This document shows, piece after piece, positions 31,986 to 42,748 of a stretch of 64,000 nucleotides of DNA; the stretch's first letter is position 1, and each line of letters opens with the position of its first letter. The DNA is from Cercospora beticola. Its lineage: Eukaryota; Ascomycota; Dothideomycetes; Mycosphaerellales; Mycosphaerellaceae. Position numbers and translations under genes: made by a program. The notes beneath the pieces were generated by a model. That model was not told the origin of the DNA and ran no database searches. It saw only the letters and a program-made list of their open reading frames with translations. Location: contig NC_088935.1 in the NCBI RefSeq assembly GCF_033473495.1, forward strand, positions 2,046,001 to 2,110,000, given 5' to 3'.

Positions 31986-32354
31986 GACGAGACTGGCTTC
32001 GAGGTCCATATAAGCCGGACAATGGCAGGAAGAAATGAACATAGATTGTGTTGTCATTGGGTCCCATTGTGCCAAGTTGGTAGCGTGCAATCGTATTCCG
32101 TCCAGGCTGGCATGGTTCCCGCTCTCCTGGAGTGAGTGCTCCGGGTCCATTCCTGGTGCTGATTTGGTGCTTCGCTGTGCCTTAGAATGATGTGCGCTCC
32201 TGAAACGTGATATCTCGATCATGGTCCTCCACATTCGTGACTCATCACTTCCCAATCCTCGAGCCACATGGCATCGTGAACTATTTCGTCTCGCGTCGAC
32301 ATTTGCCAGGACGCTCGACGCGCTGACGTTCCAGTCTGTTGTTATGAATCGGGC
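31986..32354. other. convergent intergenic region
   Basis: 369 bp between two converging genes. Nothing supported. Confidence 0.4.
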
Positions 32355-33183
32355 TCAGTCGTCAAACCCACCAAAATCGTCGCCGCCCACAATATCGCCA
32401 TCCTCTTCGTCCTCGTGGGCGGAGCCCGTGGCCTCATTCGCATCGGGGTCTTCGCCTGTCCTCCATCTTGTTCCCTCAAAGAGTCTCTCATCTTCTAGGC
32501 TTTCCTTGGCCCTTTGCTTCACACTTTTGACTAAGCTCTCCTTCTGCAACTTCCTGACTGGCTTCATGACTTGCTCGACAGGTGCAGCATTTTTATCCGA
32601 GTCCACTTTCTCTAACTCGTCCACCCAGATGTCCAGCACATGTAACTTCAGCCCGACCGGCACCTTCACATCCCTGATGCTCAATGGACCCCCATCTTCT
32701 CCCAATATGCTCAGGTATTGCTCCACTTCCCACGTCTTTTTGGCACAGATCTCGAAGCCCTTGTTCACATAACACCTCACCAGATACAAGTACTTGTCCA
32801 TCCTCAGACTGTCAATGGAGCCCCATTCTCGGGCAATCGTCCTCCAGAATGCCTGCAACCACGGAAGCACATTCTCTTGGGCGAGAACATCTGTGAGGGC
32901 AGCCAAGTCGCGGGCAAGTCGTTGCTGATTTCGTGGTTTGTCGGACATGAACATGCAGTAATGTAGGCCCTTCCAGAGCTTCAGCAGGTCCAGTTGTGTG
33001 AAGGCTGCGGAGCGTGAGAGGTAGGTGCGAAGTGAGGAAAGGGCGCGATCGCGAATGCTTCGATCTGCAGGCGGTCAGGAGGTGGGAAGAAGACGAATGT
33101 AAGTGATCGAGCTTACCACTTGACGCGAGTTGCTTGATGAAGGGGTTCGACTCTGAGCCCTTGTGCACTTTGGTGGCAGCCAT
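32355..33183 (-). CDS. RRP1: RRP1/NOP52-type ribosomal RNA processing protein
   Basis: Two exons (33183-33117, 33064-32355) with a 52 bp intron encode 258 residues. The N-terminal helical domain is characteristic: NPFIKQLASS, then DRSIRDRALSSLRTYLSRS, LLKLWKGLHYCMFMSDKP and EWGSIDSLRMDKYLYLVR. The C-terminal third is acidic (EDEEDGDIVGGDDFGGFDD). The family is the Nop52 nucleolar protein needed for processing 27S pre-rRNA into 25S and 5.8S rRNA. At 258 residues it is about as long as yeast Rrp1 and lacks the long basic tail of animal NOP52. It is divergent from the H3K9 methyltransferase, with a 468 bp gap that contains an AT-rich island. Confidence 0.9.
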
Positions 33184-33651
33184 GTCGGAAGCTGTCGTGC
33201 AGGTGATGCGCGATGCGATGCTTGCACTCGAGAACTTTTTCGAAGTCAAGCTCGTTGATCTTCGGCGATAAGATCTGGAGATGCACAGCTCACTCTATGG
33301 CACGTGCGTTCGTGTATTGCGGCAATATCTTTCGCGCAGTTTTCCAGGAGAAAGAAATCGATGTTAGCCTCTTATTCAAGTGGCAGAACCGAATAATAAC
33401 ATTTCGGAATTTGTCCGAGTCTCTTCAATTTAGTTCTTTAATTAATTAGAGCGATGTCTATACTAAACTGCACGTGACTCAATGAGCCGCTCGCTAGCGC
33501 AAACCTTAATCGACGCGTTCGACTTCTCTAAACTAATCTCTAAGCTTCTAAATAGCTTACTTACTACCTTAAAGACCTCCTTTTACGCGCAAAACTATGC
33601 CGCGTCGACTTTATAAACTATTAAGGGAGCAAACTACTTAATTTGGGCAGA
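33184..33651. other. divergent promoter with an AT-rich island, possible transposon relic
   Basis: Between RRP1 and KMT1. From about 33380 to 33640 base composition shifts to AT-rich, with TTA, CTA, ATA and AAA triplets that the neighbouring genes avoid. A 45-codon frame (ATG 33482 to TAA 33617) reads through this, and after the stop the same frame continues with TIKGANYLIWAE, which loosely recalls the N-terminal Gag of Copia-type retrotransposons. The match is short and unverified. The KMT1 start lies only some 10 bp beyond it. Confidence 0.35.
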
Positions 33652-35324
33652 ATGTCGACAACTTCCCGAAGCCGGTATACTATCAAACCTGGCGACATCG
33701 TGGAAGTGCTAAGCCATCGAAAACGAAACGGGGTGAGAAATGCACATTCACTCACATTCGCTTTTATGCTAATTACAGCTAGAACGAAGAATATCTCGTC
33801 CGATGGCGTACCAAGCCCGTCCTTCCTTGCCCGCCACGCGCGATTGCCTCCTGGCATCCTTTACCAGATTTGAGGAAGTCACTCCACACCGTGCAGTCTT
33901 ACATTGAAAAGAACGGCCATTCCGGACGCGGGACATCTTCGATTTACGACAACTCGCGGAAAAGAAAGTCCCCTGAAGACGATGGACCTCTGTCACGTGG
34001 GCTCCTTGGCACAAACGGCCTCCTAACGCCGCAGGACTCTATGCGATCGCGCTCACATTCGCCTTCCGCAATCGACCTGGCCAAAGCAGCGCCACAGCAC
34101 GTTGATGGCCCACAGATCTACAATGGCGTCCTTCAATTCAAAGAGGGGAACATCGTCGCGAAGGCAGACCTCACTGCCGATGTAATAAATACGAGGAACC
34201 TGCCTACCCCGAACATGACAAAAGAGAGTGCAGTCACGCCTGTCGACCAAGCAGAACGGGCAATCCGGCTTGCTTTCGAAGAAAAGCTACAAAAAGTGAA
34301 GCGAGTGCGCCTAGAGAATCACTTCGATTCAACGACTCCCAGTTTGAACTTTAACTTCATTAAGGACTACGTTCTTGGCGAAGGAGTATCAGGGGACGAA
34401 CCCACCACATTCCAAGGCTGCCAAGAATGCAAACCAGACATGGGCGGCGGAGTTGGCTGCGAATACACTGCAATTTGCGAATGCCTCGAATTTGCTAGCG
34501 TTGACGAGCAGGCACTTAAGCGAAAGGATCCTGCGAAGTACGATGTGTATTTGGTCGCGAAAACGGTTGCAGAGGAGGCTGGAGAGGGTATTGATACCAG
34601 AGGCCTCCCCAAACGGTTTCCGTACTCCAAACCGAAGGCTAACGGCGCTCCGCAAACTTTGGTATCCTTCTATAGGGAGGAAAATTTCCCAATTTATGAA
34701 TGCAACCCCAATTGCAAATGTGGTAGTGTTTGCAAGTCTCGACTGGTGCAGAAAGGAAGAAAGGTTCCCTTGGTCATCTTCAAGACCGGCAAGGACCGCG
34801 GCTGGGGAATATACTGTGAAGAAGACTTGATCCAGGGGGAGTTCGTGGACGTCTACCTTGGAGAAGTTATTACCAACGACGAGGCCAACAGAAGAGAGCA
34901 CCATGCCACTTGGGATAGTGAAGGAAGCGTCTACAAGGACAGTTACTTGTACTGGCTTGACAAATTCAAGGGCGATCGGGATCCAACGACCGACACAATT
35001 CTACAGGAAGAAGACCTGTATGTTGTTGATGGAGAGCACATGGGCAATATCACACGCTTCATGAATCACAGCTGCGAACCCAACATCCGCCAATATACTG
35101 TGTCGTACAACAAGCACGACTTGAAGCTCTACAGCTTGGCCTTCTTCGCATACGAAGATATCCCTGCAGGAACGGAGCTTAACTTCGACTATGGAAACAA
35201 GGATGAGGTTGAACTCGAAGAGGCCATAGCCTTGAGAGAAGCAGCATTGAGAGATCCGCGCAATGCCAACAAACCGCGGTGTCTCTGCGGGCAGCCGAAG
35301 TGCAGAGGCTTCTTGTGGGACTAG
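33652..35324 (+). CDS. KMT1: histone H3K9 methyltransferase of the KMT1/Clr4/SUV39 type with a divergent chromodomain
   Basis: Two exons (33652-33732, 33783-35324), 540 residues. The 27-residue exon 1 and start of exon 2 form a chromodomain-like segment (YTIKPGDIVEVLSHRKRNG joined to NEEYLVRWRTKP, then SWHPLPDL). A pre-SET Cys cluster (CQECKPDMGGGVGCEYTAICECL; YECNPNCKCGSVCKSR), the SET domain (RGWGIYCEEDL, about residue 367; NHSCEPNIRQY, about 455; ELNFDYG) and a post-SET CLCGQPKCRGFLWD complete the enzyme. Cofactor is S-adenosylmethionine; product is H3K9 methylation for heterochromatin and silencing of repeats. The splice acceptor chosen is ctag, which restores frame; the start ATG sits beside the AT-rich island. 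The chromodomain departs from consensus around its third cage aromatic. Confidence 0.92.
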
Positions 35325-35538
35325 GAATATGACGAGGATCCACCGAGCACTCCGCAACGGACAATCAACAACGACTCGAGCGAGGGTTGGGCATGCATTG
35401 TTATAAAGGGCACGCGCAATCAGGATACGGCTTGCGGAGCGGCTAATGGCGTAAAAGCTCGCACTTGGCTTTTTGGCGGAAGTAATGCTATTCCGAAGAA
35501 GAGTGTTTTACACATGTGAGGCGGTCAAAAGTTGCGAT

Positions 35539-37297
35539 TTACAGCTTTGGCGCTGCACCTCTACAGTAACATGAGCTTGTCACTTTGACATCCGACTTCT
35601 CAGACAGCCCTTTCAATTGCCTTTTGACACTCTCTGCTTCATCAGTCTTCCCAGATCTCGTCAAACACTCGTGATACCCATGCAGTGCCCAAACATTATT
35701 CGGATGCCGCAGCGCTCGAGGCAAGGTATCATCAAGACCGAGATCAGCTTTGTACTCTTCAGCGGCCTCTTCAACGTGCCCCTGTTCGAGCAAGAGCGCT
35801 CCTAGTGCATGCCGTGGAGGCTGCATCCAACCCCAAGGCTCGTCGTATGGCAGATTGTCTGACAATTCTACAGCTTTCCGCAGATGCGCGAATGCCTCAT
35901 CAAAGCTCTCTTTGCGGTACTCTAGCTCGCCCTCGAGCATTGCCGTTGCGACTGCAAGAATGTCTACAGCTGTGTTGTTGAACAATGTCCTGCTCGCTGG
36001 AACCTGAGAGACAGCTGCGCGGAATGCTTCCTGTTCTGTTGCTGCATTGTCAACATGTCCAGTTGCAGCGTATGCTACCCCACGACCATATCTGATCATG
36101 GCTGTCGTCACGCAATAAAGCTTTGGATCCGTAGGTAGCTGTAATGCGAGTAGGCTGTCCCACTTGCCGAAGCGGACGAGCACGTGTACTCTCATGCTCA
36201 AAAAGCTCTCGAGCCAATCTGCCATTGGAGGGCTAGGTGTTTGCAGCAGATCTTCAGGTAGCGAGCTTTCCAACCGAGCGACAGTGTCGATAGCAGTCTG
36301 ATACTGGCCAGCAAACATGGCCGCATAGACTTTGAAATGGTAGTTGTGACTGCGGTACAGGCTGTAGAAGTTCGATGCTCCTGCTTGAGCGAGATACCGC
36401 TCGTCCGCCTCAATCGCTTGACTGTTCGATGTGATCGCATTCTGCCAGTCGCCGGCAAGGACGTCCAAGTGAGTTGGCATGTGGTGCAGATGTCCGCCGT
36501 CAGGTACCAGACCTCGTAGTCGATCCGCAATAGGAATAGCATCTTCTGGTCGAGCAGACATTTCCATCAGATGACACCAGAGATGTAGGAGACCCGCGTG
36601 GTCGTTTCCTCCGGGTCGTGCAAAGGCCTGATCCAATACAGCCTTCGCTTCGAGCGTTCGAGAGCCTTCAGCCGGCTCCCCTGTTCGTATGTCCCAAAGC
36701 GCCCATGGTGTGATGTTCATCAGTGCATCAGCATATAGGGCAGCCACATCGAGATCGTCACCAGACTCATCGTAGACTGTCTTCATAGCTCGCGCATAGT
36801 CTTGGTTCCATTTCGCGTAATCGTCGCCACTCCTGTCATTCGGATATCGAGCTTGAAGCGCATTTATCAATGCCTTCTCGACAGGTGAAGCGTCTGCCTG
36901 AGCAGCTCGCTCTGCCGCAAGGAGGGAGTCCTTGGCTTGCTGGAGATTCGCTTCCTTCTCATCTGGATCGAAGGCCTCCCAAGGCTTATTGTAATTAGGT
37001 CCCAGTGCATAGCCTATTCCCCATAACGACATGCAGCAGCTTGGATCCGCCTCGCTTGCTCTCAGAAAGCAAGTAGCGCTTTCTTCACTGCAACGAGATC
37101 AGATACTTTTGCCCTGTAGGAAACGATGTCTTCGTGTCATACTGATTGAATGCGTACGACCATTGCAGACCACGATCGAACCAAGTCTGAGCCAGCTTAC
37201 TCTTGGTAGTTACCGGGCGACTATATGTACCAAGATCATAGTATGGCTGTTCATCCGCTGTTGCAGTGTCCTTTCCTCCACGGGCGCCTGTATCCAT
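35539..37297 (-). CDS. TPR-repeat protein of unknown function
   Basis: Two exons (37297-37143, 37087-35539; 55 bp intron) encode 567 residues. The junction yields the conserved AFNHEESATCFLRASEADPSC, then MSLWGIGYALGPNYNKPW, a motif shared by a large family of bacterial and fungal TPR proteins. Tandem helical repeats fill the rest, for example AGLLHLWCHLMEMSARPEDAIPIADRL, then HHMPTHLDVLAGDWQNAITSNSQAI, and a last set with HALGALLLEQGHVEEAAEEYKADL. No catalytic motif or signal peptide is visible. The C-terminus is CYCRGAAPKL. The chosen ATG (37297) begins MDTGARGGKD; a further 5' exon cannot be excluded. Scaffolding is the only inference. Confidence 0.8.
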
Positions 37298-37709
37298 TGG
37301 ATGTGTCGGAATGGCGGGGCAATTCTGAACACTCACTCTCACTCTCAATGTAATCGAAAGGGGCACGACAAATGCCGGGTTCAAAATGAGGAATGGGACC
37401 TAGCAGTTCTGACACGGAGCCATCGAATATAACTCGACGCAGTGGCGGGCGCTGTTTGGTGTGCGACGTTTTCGGCGAGGTATGCCTGATGGTCTCATCA
37501 GCAAAGCCCAAGGCGAGCTGAAGCGCCCGCCACCTGCGCCAAGCATGGACATCAACTAGTGTTGCCGGGGGGTTCTGCCAATAGAAATAAAAAGGACGAA
37601 TGGAGGCTGAACGCGAACGCGTGGGGAAGCTGCATGCATTGTTGCGTCGTCCCCATTCTGACTTAGGCTTCGTGAAGACAACAACTTGTCTGGTCTATTA
37701 GGAGTCAAG
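37298..37709. other. divergent promoter region
   Basis: 412 bp between the TPR gene and the thioredoxin gene, transcribed apart. No supported feature. Confidence 0.4.
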
Positions 37710-38103
37710 ATGGAAGAGCTCACTGATATGAAAGGGTACCTCAAGGCCTCTAATGCTGATGGCACGGCAATCCTCGAAGCAGTAACGGATTGGTGCAGCA
37801 ACTGCAAGGCCATCGCTCCTTTCATGGACAAGATGATGTCCAAGTATCCGGATGCTCGGTTCTACTCATATAACACCGATACTGCATTGGCCATCAGTCA
37901 AGAGCTGGGTGCACGCCAGGTGAGTTGGTCATTCAGCCTCTCGAGATGCGGTCGCTTGCGTACAGATGGGTTGATGTGTACTCAAGATGCCAACCTTCCA
38001 TATTTTCAAGGATGGAGATTTGCGAGCAAGCGTGACCGGCGCAAAGGCGAAGGAAATCGAGCAAGCCATTGCGGGCAATTATGATGGGAAAGTTGTAGAG
38101 TAA
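37710..38103 (+). CDS. thioredoxin-like protein with a WCSNC active site
   Basis: Two exons (37710-37919, 37987-38103) encode 108 residues, a full thioredoxin fold. The strand ILEAVTDWCSNCKAIAPFMDKMM carries the redox site (Cys29 and Cys32), which is Ser-Asn between the cysteines instead of Gly-Pro. The second half has ELGARQMPTFHIFKDGDLRASVTGAK, with the cis-Pro in MPTF. Length equals that of a cytosolic thioredoxin, and no targeting signal is seen. The altered WCSNC dipeptide should change the redox potential and partner range. The exon junction is at a phase-0 Gln/Met. The start Met at 37710 precedes EELTDMKGYL; an upstream in-frame non-ATG extension was discarded. Confidence 0.85.
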
Positions 38104-38562
38104 GCGGGTGCGCGACTGGCTGTTGGTGCACAAGGTCATAGGGCCAGGACGTTGGCTTCACGCATCTGATCGTGGAATGCGGCTGCAAAAGTGCAATCCC
38201 ATGCGGTATATGGATGTCTTTCTCGGTGTCAGCGTCCGAATCGTGGAATCTTGCGAATGCGATACTGCTGTGCTGGAAGTACGAATTGCAGTCTGATCTA
38301 TCGTGTGGTTGAAGCTGTAGCTTGTGTCAGGTCTCGTTGGTGTGTTTCGTTGCCAGGCGCCAGGAGCATCACAATTCGTCGAAGTAATGAGATGTCGAGT
38401 ATCAGCAGAGAGTTGTTTGTGATGGAAATGTCGATGAGCTGCCACGGACGAGAATGGGACGATGCGAGCACAGACGCGAGCCAGCAAGCGTTTCTCACCT
38501 TTTCGCAACCACTCTCACCTGCACCGCACACCACTCGCTCAGTCACGTTACCACCTCGCCCA
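38104..38562. other. intergenic, thioredoxin 3' end and ALDH promoter
   Basis: 459 bp. An open frame continues upstream of the ALDH start but is not protein-like. Nothing else supported. Confidence 0.4.
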
Positions 38563-40494
38563 ATGGAGCGTGCCGCAGCGGTCCTGCTGGACGTGAAGAC
38601 ATATGGCGCCACCATAGCACTTGCCATCGCATACTTCACCTTTGTGCTCCTGCTGCGAGGCGACGCAGAGAAGGCGGTGGACTTTGCAGTGCCGCCTCCT
38701 GAACCCTGCTCGCCGGGCTGGAAGGGGAAGACGCTGCCCGAGCCATCCATCAAGGTGCCCGGCTCGACCGCTATACAATGCTATGCGCCAGCCACGGGCC
38801 AATATCTTGGACTTGTCAACCCTTCTTCACCTGATCGGATTGACAGAATCATCTCTCGTGCTGCCGAAGCACAAAAGTCATGGAGCCAAACCACTTTTGC
38901 TCAGCGCCGGCAAGTGCTGAAGACACTACTGAAATACCTACTTGACAATCAAGAAGAAATTATTCGCGCAGCATGTCTCGACAGTGGAAAGACTCGCGTC
39001 GACGCTCTGTTCGGCGAAGTGCTCGTCACCGCCGAGAAGCTCAAATGGACCATCGATCATGGCGAGAAGTCATTGCGACCTGATCGAAGGCCGACCAATT
39101 TCTTGATGTTCTACAAGAAGAACGAAGTGCGTTATGAGCCTCTGGGAGTCGTTGCAGCTTGTGTGAGCTGGAAGTGAGTGTTTACACCCTGCATTGAAAG
39201 AGCTGCCTGGTGACTGACTCCGCTCGCAGTTACCCCTTTCACAATCTGCTTGGCCCGATCATCAGCGCTCTGTTCTCTGGTAACGCAATCGTTGTCAAAG
39301 GCAGCGAACAGACAGCTTGGTCGTCAAACTACTTCATTGAGATCGTCCGCGGCGCTCTGAAAGCCTGTGGCCACAGTCCTGATGTCGTCCACACTTTCTC
39401 CTGCTGGCCACAAACCGCCGACTACTTTACGTCTCATCCTGGCATTGCTCACCTGACGTTCATTGGCAGTCGCCCGGTGGCTCATGAAGTGGCCAAGAGT
39501 GCATCGAAGGTCCTGACACCGTTGTGCATCGAGCTTGGAGGCAAGGATCCTGCCATGATTCTGGATCATCCTGATGGACGAACCATGTCAAGTGCGGAAA
39601 TCGAAAGAGTTGCGAGCATCATCATGCGAGGGGTATTCCAGTCTGGAGGGCAGAACTGCGTGGGCATTGAGCGCATCATCGCCATGCCTGGCGCGTATGC
39701 TACACTCATCAAACTGCTAGAGCCACGTATCCGCGCATTGAGGCTGGGCAACGACCTGGACCCGGACCGAGCTGAAGGAGATGCCGTCGATGTCGGAGCC
39801 ATGGTCTCGCCTGCTGCATTTGAGCGCCTCGAACAGCTGATTGCGGAAGCGAGGGCGCAAGGTGCACGGGTGGTCGTGGGAGGACATCGATACCGCCATG
39901 AGAAATACCCACAAGGCCATTACTTCACGCCAACGCTAATTGTTGATGTTACGGCATCGATGAGGATCGCACAAGAAGAGCTATTCGGCCCAGTCTGTCT
40001 CTTCATGAGGGCAAAAGACGTAGAGGATGTCATTGACATCGCCAACAACACCGAGTATGGCCTTGGTGCCAGCGTGTTTGGACCCACTGGGTCGAGTGGA
40101 GCACAACGCATCCTCACGCATGTGACAAATGCAGTCAAGGCCGGCATGGTAGCGGTGAATGACTTTGCCGCGTAAGTGCCACTCCTGCGACCTATCTCGT
40201 GACTGATACTGATCGTGTCGAAACAGGTATTACGTTGTGCAGCTGCCATTTGGGGGCGTGCGTGGCTCTGGTTATGGTAGGTTCGCCGGCGTAGAAGGGC
40301 TCAGAAGCCTTTGCAATGCCAAATCGGTGTGTGTGGACAGATGGCCGGCGTTGATCAAAACCGCTATACCCGCGAATCTGGATTACCCGATGCGGCCAAA
40401 TGCGTGGCATGTTTCACGGGGTGTTGTCGAAGTGGGATACGGCGAGACTCTGCAGCGCAACTGGCGCGGAATACGAAAACTGGCGGGAATCTGA
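38563..40494 (+). CDS. membrane-anchored aldehyde dehydrogenase (MSC7-like)
   Basis: Three exons (38563-39173, 39230-40171, 40227-40494) encode 606 residues. The start MERAAAVLLDVKTYGATIALAIAYFTFVLLL gives one N-terminal transmembrane helix, a feature of the fungal Msc7 group, followed by the ALDH fold. Cofactor and catalytic motifs are present: PFHNLLGPIISALFSGNAIVVKGSE, the Glu motif ELGGKDPAMIL, and the catalytic Cys in GQNCVGIERI. The C-terminal signature PFGGVRGSGYGRFAGVEG closes the domain. Yeast Msc7 was named from meiotic recombination screens, and its natural substrate is unknown. The family's membrane location (endoplasmic reticulum) fits the leading helix. All catalytic residues are intact. 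Confidence 0.88.
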
Positions 40495-41109
40495 TCGCGT
40501 GACTTTGCCAGATACCGACAGGCTCATAACAACACTTACTGAATGAAATTTGATGCTGTGATCGATGGTGTGGCCACTGTCGTGGAAGAGACCGACTGCA
40601 GTGCTGTTGGGAGCTGCTTGGACAGCAAAGCAGGCTGCATACATGACTCGCCCAATCAGATTTTCGCCCGTATCTCACATGCCTTCACTCCATACGCACC
40701 TCCAGGTCAGTAGGCACCCCGAGGAAGCTCCTAGCTGCAATCGAGCCTAAGCTTCCACCAATGTCAATCGTCGCATGACCCACTGTCGCAGTGAGAATGG
40801 CCCAGCATGTCCAGCTAGACATGATCAAGACAGCTCCGAGACACAGTAGATGCCCACAATGCGTGGGATGAGCTCCGTTCAGCGCGCGCGCTGTACCCAA
40901 ACCTTGAGCTGCATAGAGTTCGCGTGGCACCAATCCTCTCGAGCTCGAGTGGATGTACGTGGGCAATGCCATGTGAACAGCAGCCTATATCTACTCCCAT
41001 CTTCGTCGGTTTGAAGTTCTTCTCATCCCATCAGCTCCATCAAGGTCATTCAGAGAAACACACTACCACACCACAACCAATCAACCAACACCAAACACAC
41101 ACTATCAAC
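40495..41109. other. intergenic, promoter of the metallothionein
   Basis: 615 bp without an open gene. A TATAT element (40986-40990) lies about 120 bp before the metallothionein start, and the leader is strongly CA-rich (caccacaccacaaccaatcaacc), typical of highly expressed fungal transcripts. Confidence 0.45.
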
Positions 41110-41252
41110 ATGGGTGGCTGCTCCGCTTGCTCCAACGCCAACTGCGCTTGCGCTTCCAGCTCCAGCTGCACCTGCGTGAGTATTCCTTTGCCAACGATAC
41201 CAGATGAAAGCTTGTTGGACAATGGCTAACCATACTGCCCACGCAGAAATAG
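41110..41252 (+). CDS. mini-metallothionein (23 residues, six cysteines)
   Basis: Two exons: 41110-41175 (22 codons) and 41247-41252 (one Lys codon plus TAG), joined over a 71 bp intron with strong signals (gtgagt donor, ggctaac branch, cacgcag acceptor). The protein starts MGGCSACSNANCACASSSS and ends CTCK. Its cysteines are at positions 4, 7, 12, 14, 20 and 22, arranged as C-x-x-C, C-x-C and C-x-C; it has no aromatic residue or histidine. Size and CxC pattern resemble the copper metallothionein of Neurospora crassa (about 26 residues). It should buffer or detoxify copper or another soft metal in the cytosol. All metal ligands sit in exon 1. A CA-rich leader precedes it. Small enough to be missed by gene finders. 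Confidence 0.85.
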
Positions 41253-42019
41253 ACAACTCGACGCTATGAGCCTGTCTTGATCTCGAGGATGGATTGCCAA
41301 AGACCCTACGCATCCTCAATGGACGATGGCTGTATACGCTGGTAGACGGGGGAGGAAGAGAGATGGGTTGTCGATGCGTTGAAGACAACGGAGGCGAAGG
41401 CAGAGGATGATTATTGTTGGAAACGCTCGTTAGCTTGTCAATTCAACCAATTCCCGGGAATCACGGTGCATCTCCCAATCTCCTTGTTTTCTGCTTCTTT
41501 GACATATGGCTCGCTGTGTTCTTGAGATTGCTGGAGGCTGCGGTGAGTAGCTGACTGCATCGATCTCGTGGCAGCCAGCCGTGACGACTCCCCACCCGTT
41601 CCGTCGCCTCACTTGTGAGCGGTAGCTGCCAGCTCAGCATGGCCAGCTCACTGGTTGCCAAGTCTCGTTCAGGTTGTCGTTGGCGCAGCGCATGCTCTAT
41701 ACTCGGAACGAGCTGCACGGTCCGGAGGGAGCTCGAGGATACGAAGGAGCAGAGAGGCGTTTGTACAGATGGTATCGATCCACTCAAGCAACGCAGCTGC
41801 AATCCTCTTGATGTGCATGAATTATTGATTCGGTTGTGACCAAGAGACGTCTCGTCGACTCTGCCTAGCGAAGGAGTGCTCGAGCACTGGAGCTACCCTT
41901 GCAATTGCTCGCCCCACGCAACACGTGAACTGGCGGGCCGCTTGCGACACGCTATGACGTACATCGCAGCCGGTCCAGGTTTCGATGCTGCCTTGGATTG
42001 AGCTGGTCGATTGATTAGA
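41253..42019. other. intergenic, metallothionein 3' region
   Basis: 767 bp with no supported gene. The metallothionein 3' UTR should lie in its first few hundred bases. Short overlapping frames on both strands are not protein-like. Confidence 0.4.
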
Positions 42020-42253
42020 ATGCCACCCAGAGGCAACAGTACGAAAGCCACACCGACGAAGAACGAACTTGAAGCCATTCAAAGCTACGAAGCACAGAAG
42101 CCAGACTACGACGCCCTCTTGCGAGAAAGTAAGCGCCAGCCGCGCCAGCCGCCAGAAATCGAGCAAGACGAGTTTGGCCGAGCCGCCGCAAAAGCCATCC
42201 AAGAGAGTCGAGCTGAGTTCGATCAGCGAGCTAAAGCATCAAAAAAATCCTGA
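42020..42253 (+). CDS. small hydrophilic protein (77 residues), gene model uncertain
   Basis: An ATG-led open frame of 77 residues, starting MPPRGNSTKATPTKNELEAIQSYEAQKPDYDALLRE and rich in Lys, Arg and Glu. The stretch DEFGRAAAKAIQESRAEF has a helix-like look. It has no known domain. A good donor (gtaagc at 42129) lies inside it and could instead splice, in frame, to the exon at 42402. That would give a longer 103-residue protein sharing the downstream exons of the next entry. I cannot tell which transcript is real. Confidence 0.45.
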   Translation: MPPRGNSTKATPTKNELEAIQSYEAQKPDYDALLRESKRQPRQPPEIEQDEFGRAAAKAIQESRAEFDQRAKASKKS

Positions 42254-42276
42254 GCAAGAGCAAGTCAGTAGTCAGT

Positions 42277-42704
42277 ATGTGTCCGCTTTACGGTGTTTCC
42301 TTTCCAATCTTGTCCGCTCAAATCAATGAGAGGGAGGCTATTGATGTGACTTCCAAATATGCCTACTCGAGAGACCTGCTAACCTCCTGTCTCTTGCTCA
42401 GTGCCGGTGATCCCAGGAGACAACGATAAAGGTGGGATCAACGCCAATTTCTACTCGAAGCATGACTGACTGTCAAGCAGAGATCAAGGAGAAGCTGGCT
42501 CAAGGCAAAAATGAGGCGGATGCGAAGAAGAGCGGCCTCGCTTCGCAAGAACACCATCAAGCAAACCCCGGACCGGTAAGTTGTTCCACATGATGCATTC
42601 GGCATGCACGAGTACTGACCATGCAGGTGATTGCCGAAAACTTGGGTGAACCAGCATCCAAAGAGGAACTCAAGAAGCGTTCTGAGGAGCTGAACAAGAA
42701 GTAG
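42277..42704 (+). CDS. small charged protein in four exons (about 72 residues), first exon uncertain
   Basis: Three well-signalled downstream exons, 42402-42431, 42481-42575 and 42627-42704, read VPVIPGDNDKEIKEKLAQGKN, SGLASQEHHQANPGPVIAENLG and SKEELKKRSEELNKK. Each has a good GT-AG pair, and the first acceptor is preceded by a strong ctgctaac branch site. The start could be at 42277 (MCPLY, donor gtgttt at 42293) or the exon could attach to the 42020 frame through the gtaagc donor at 42129. The composition is highly charged and probably unstructured. No family is recognised. The stop codon is 44 bp from the stop of the converging SDR gene. Confidence 0.55.
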
Positions 42705-42748
42705 TGATGTAATCGGTCAACATTGAACCAACTTTGTAACTTATAGCT

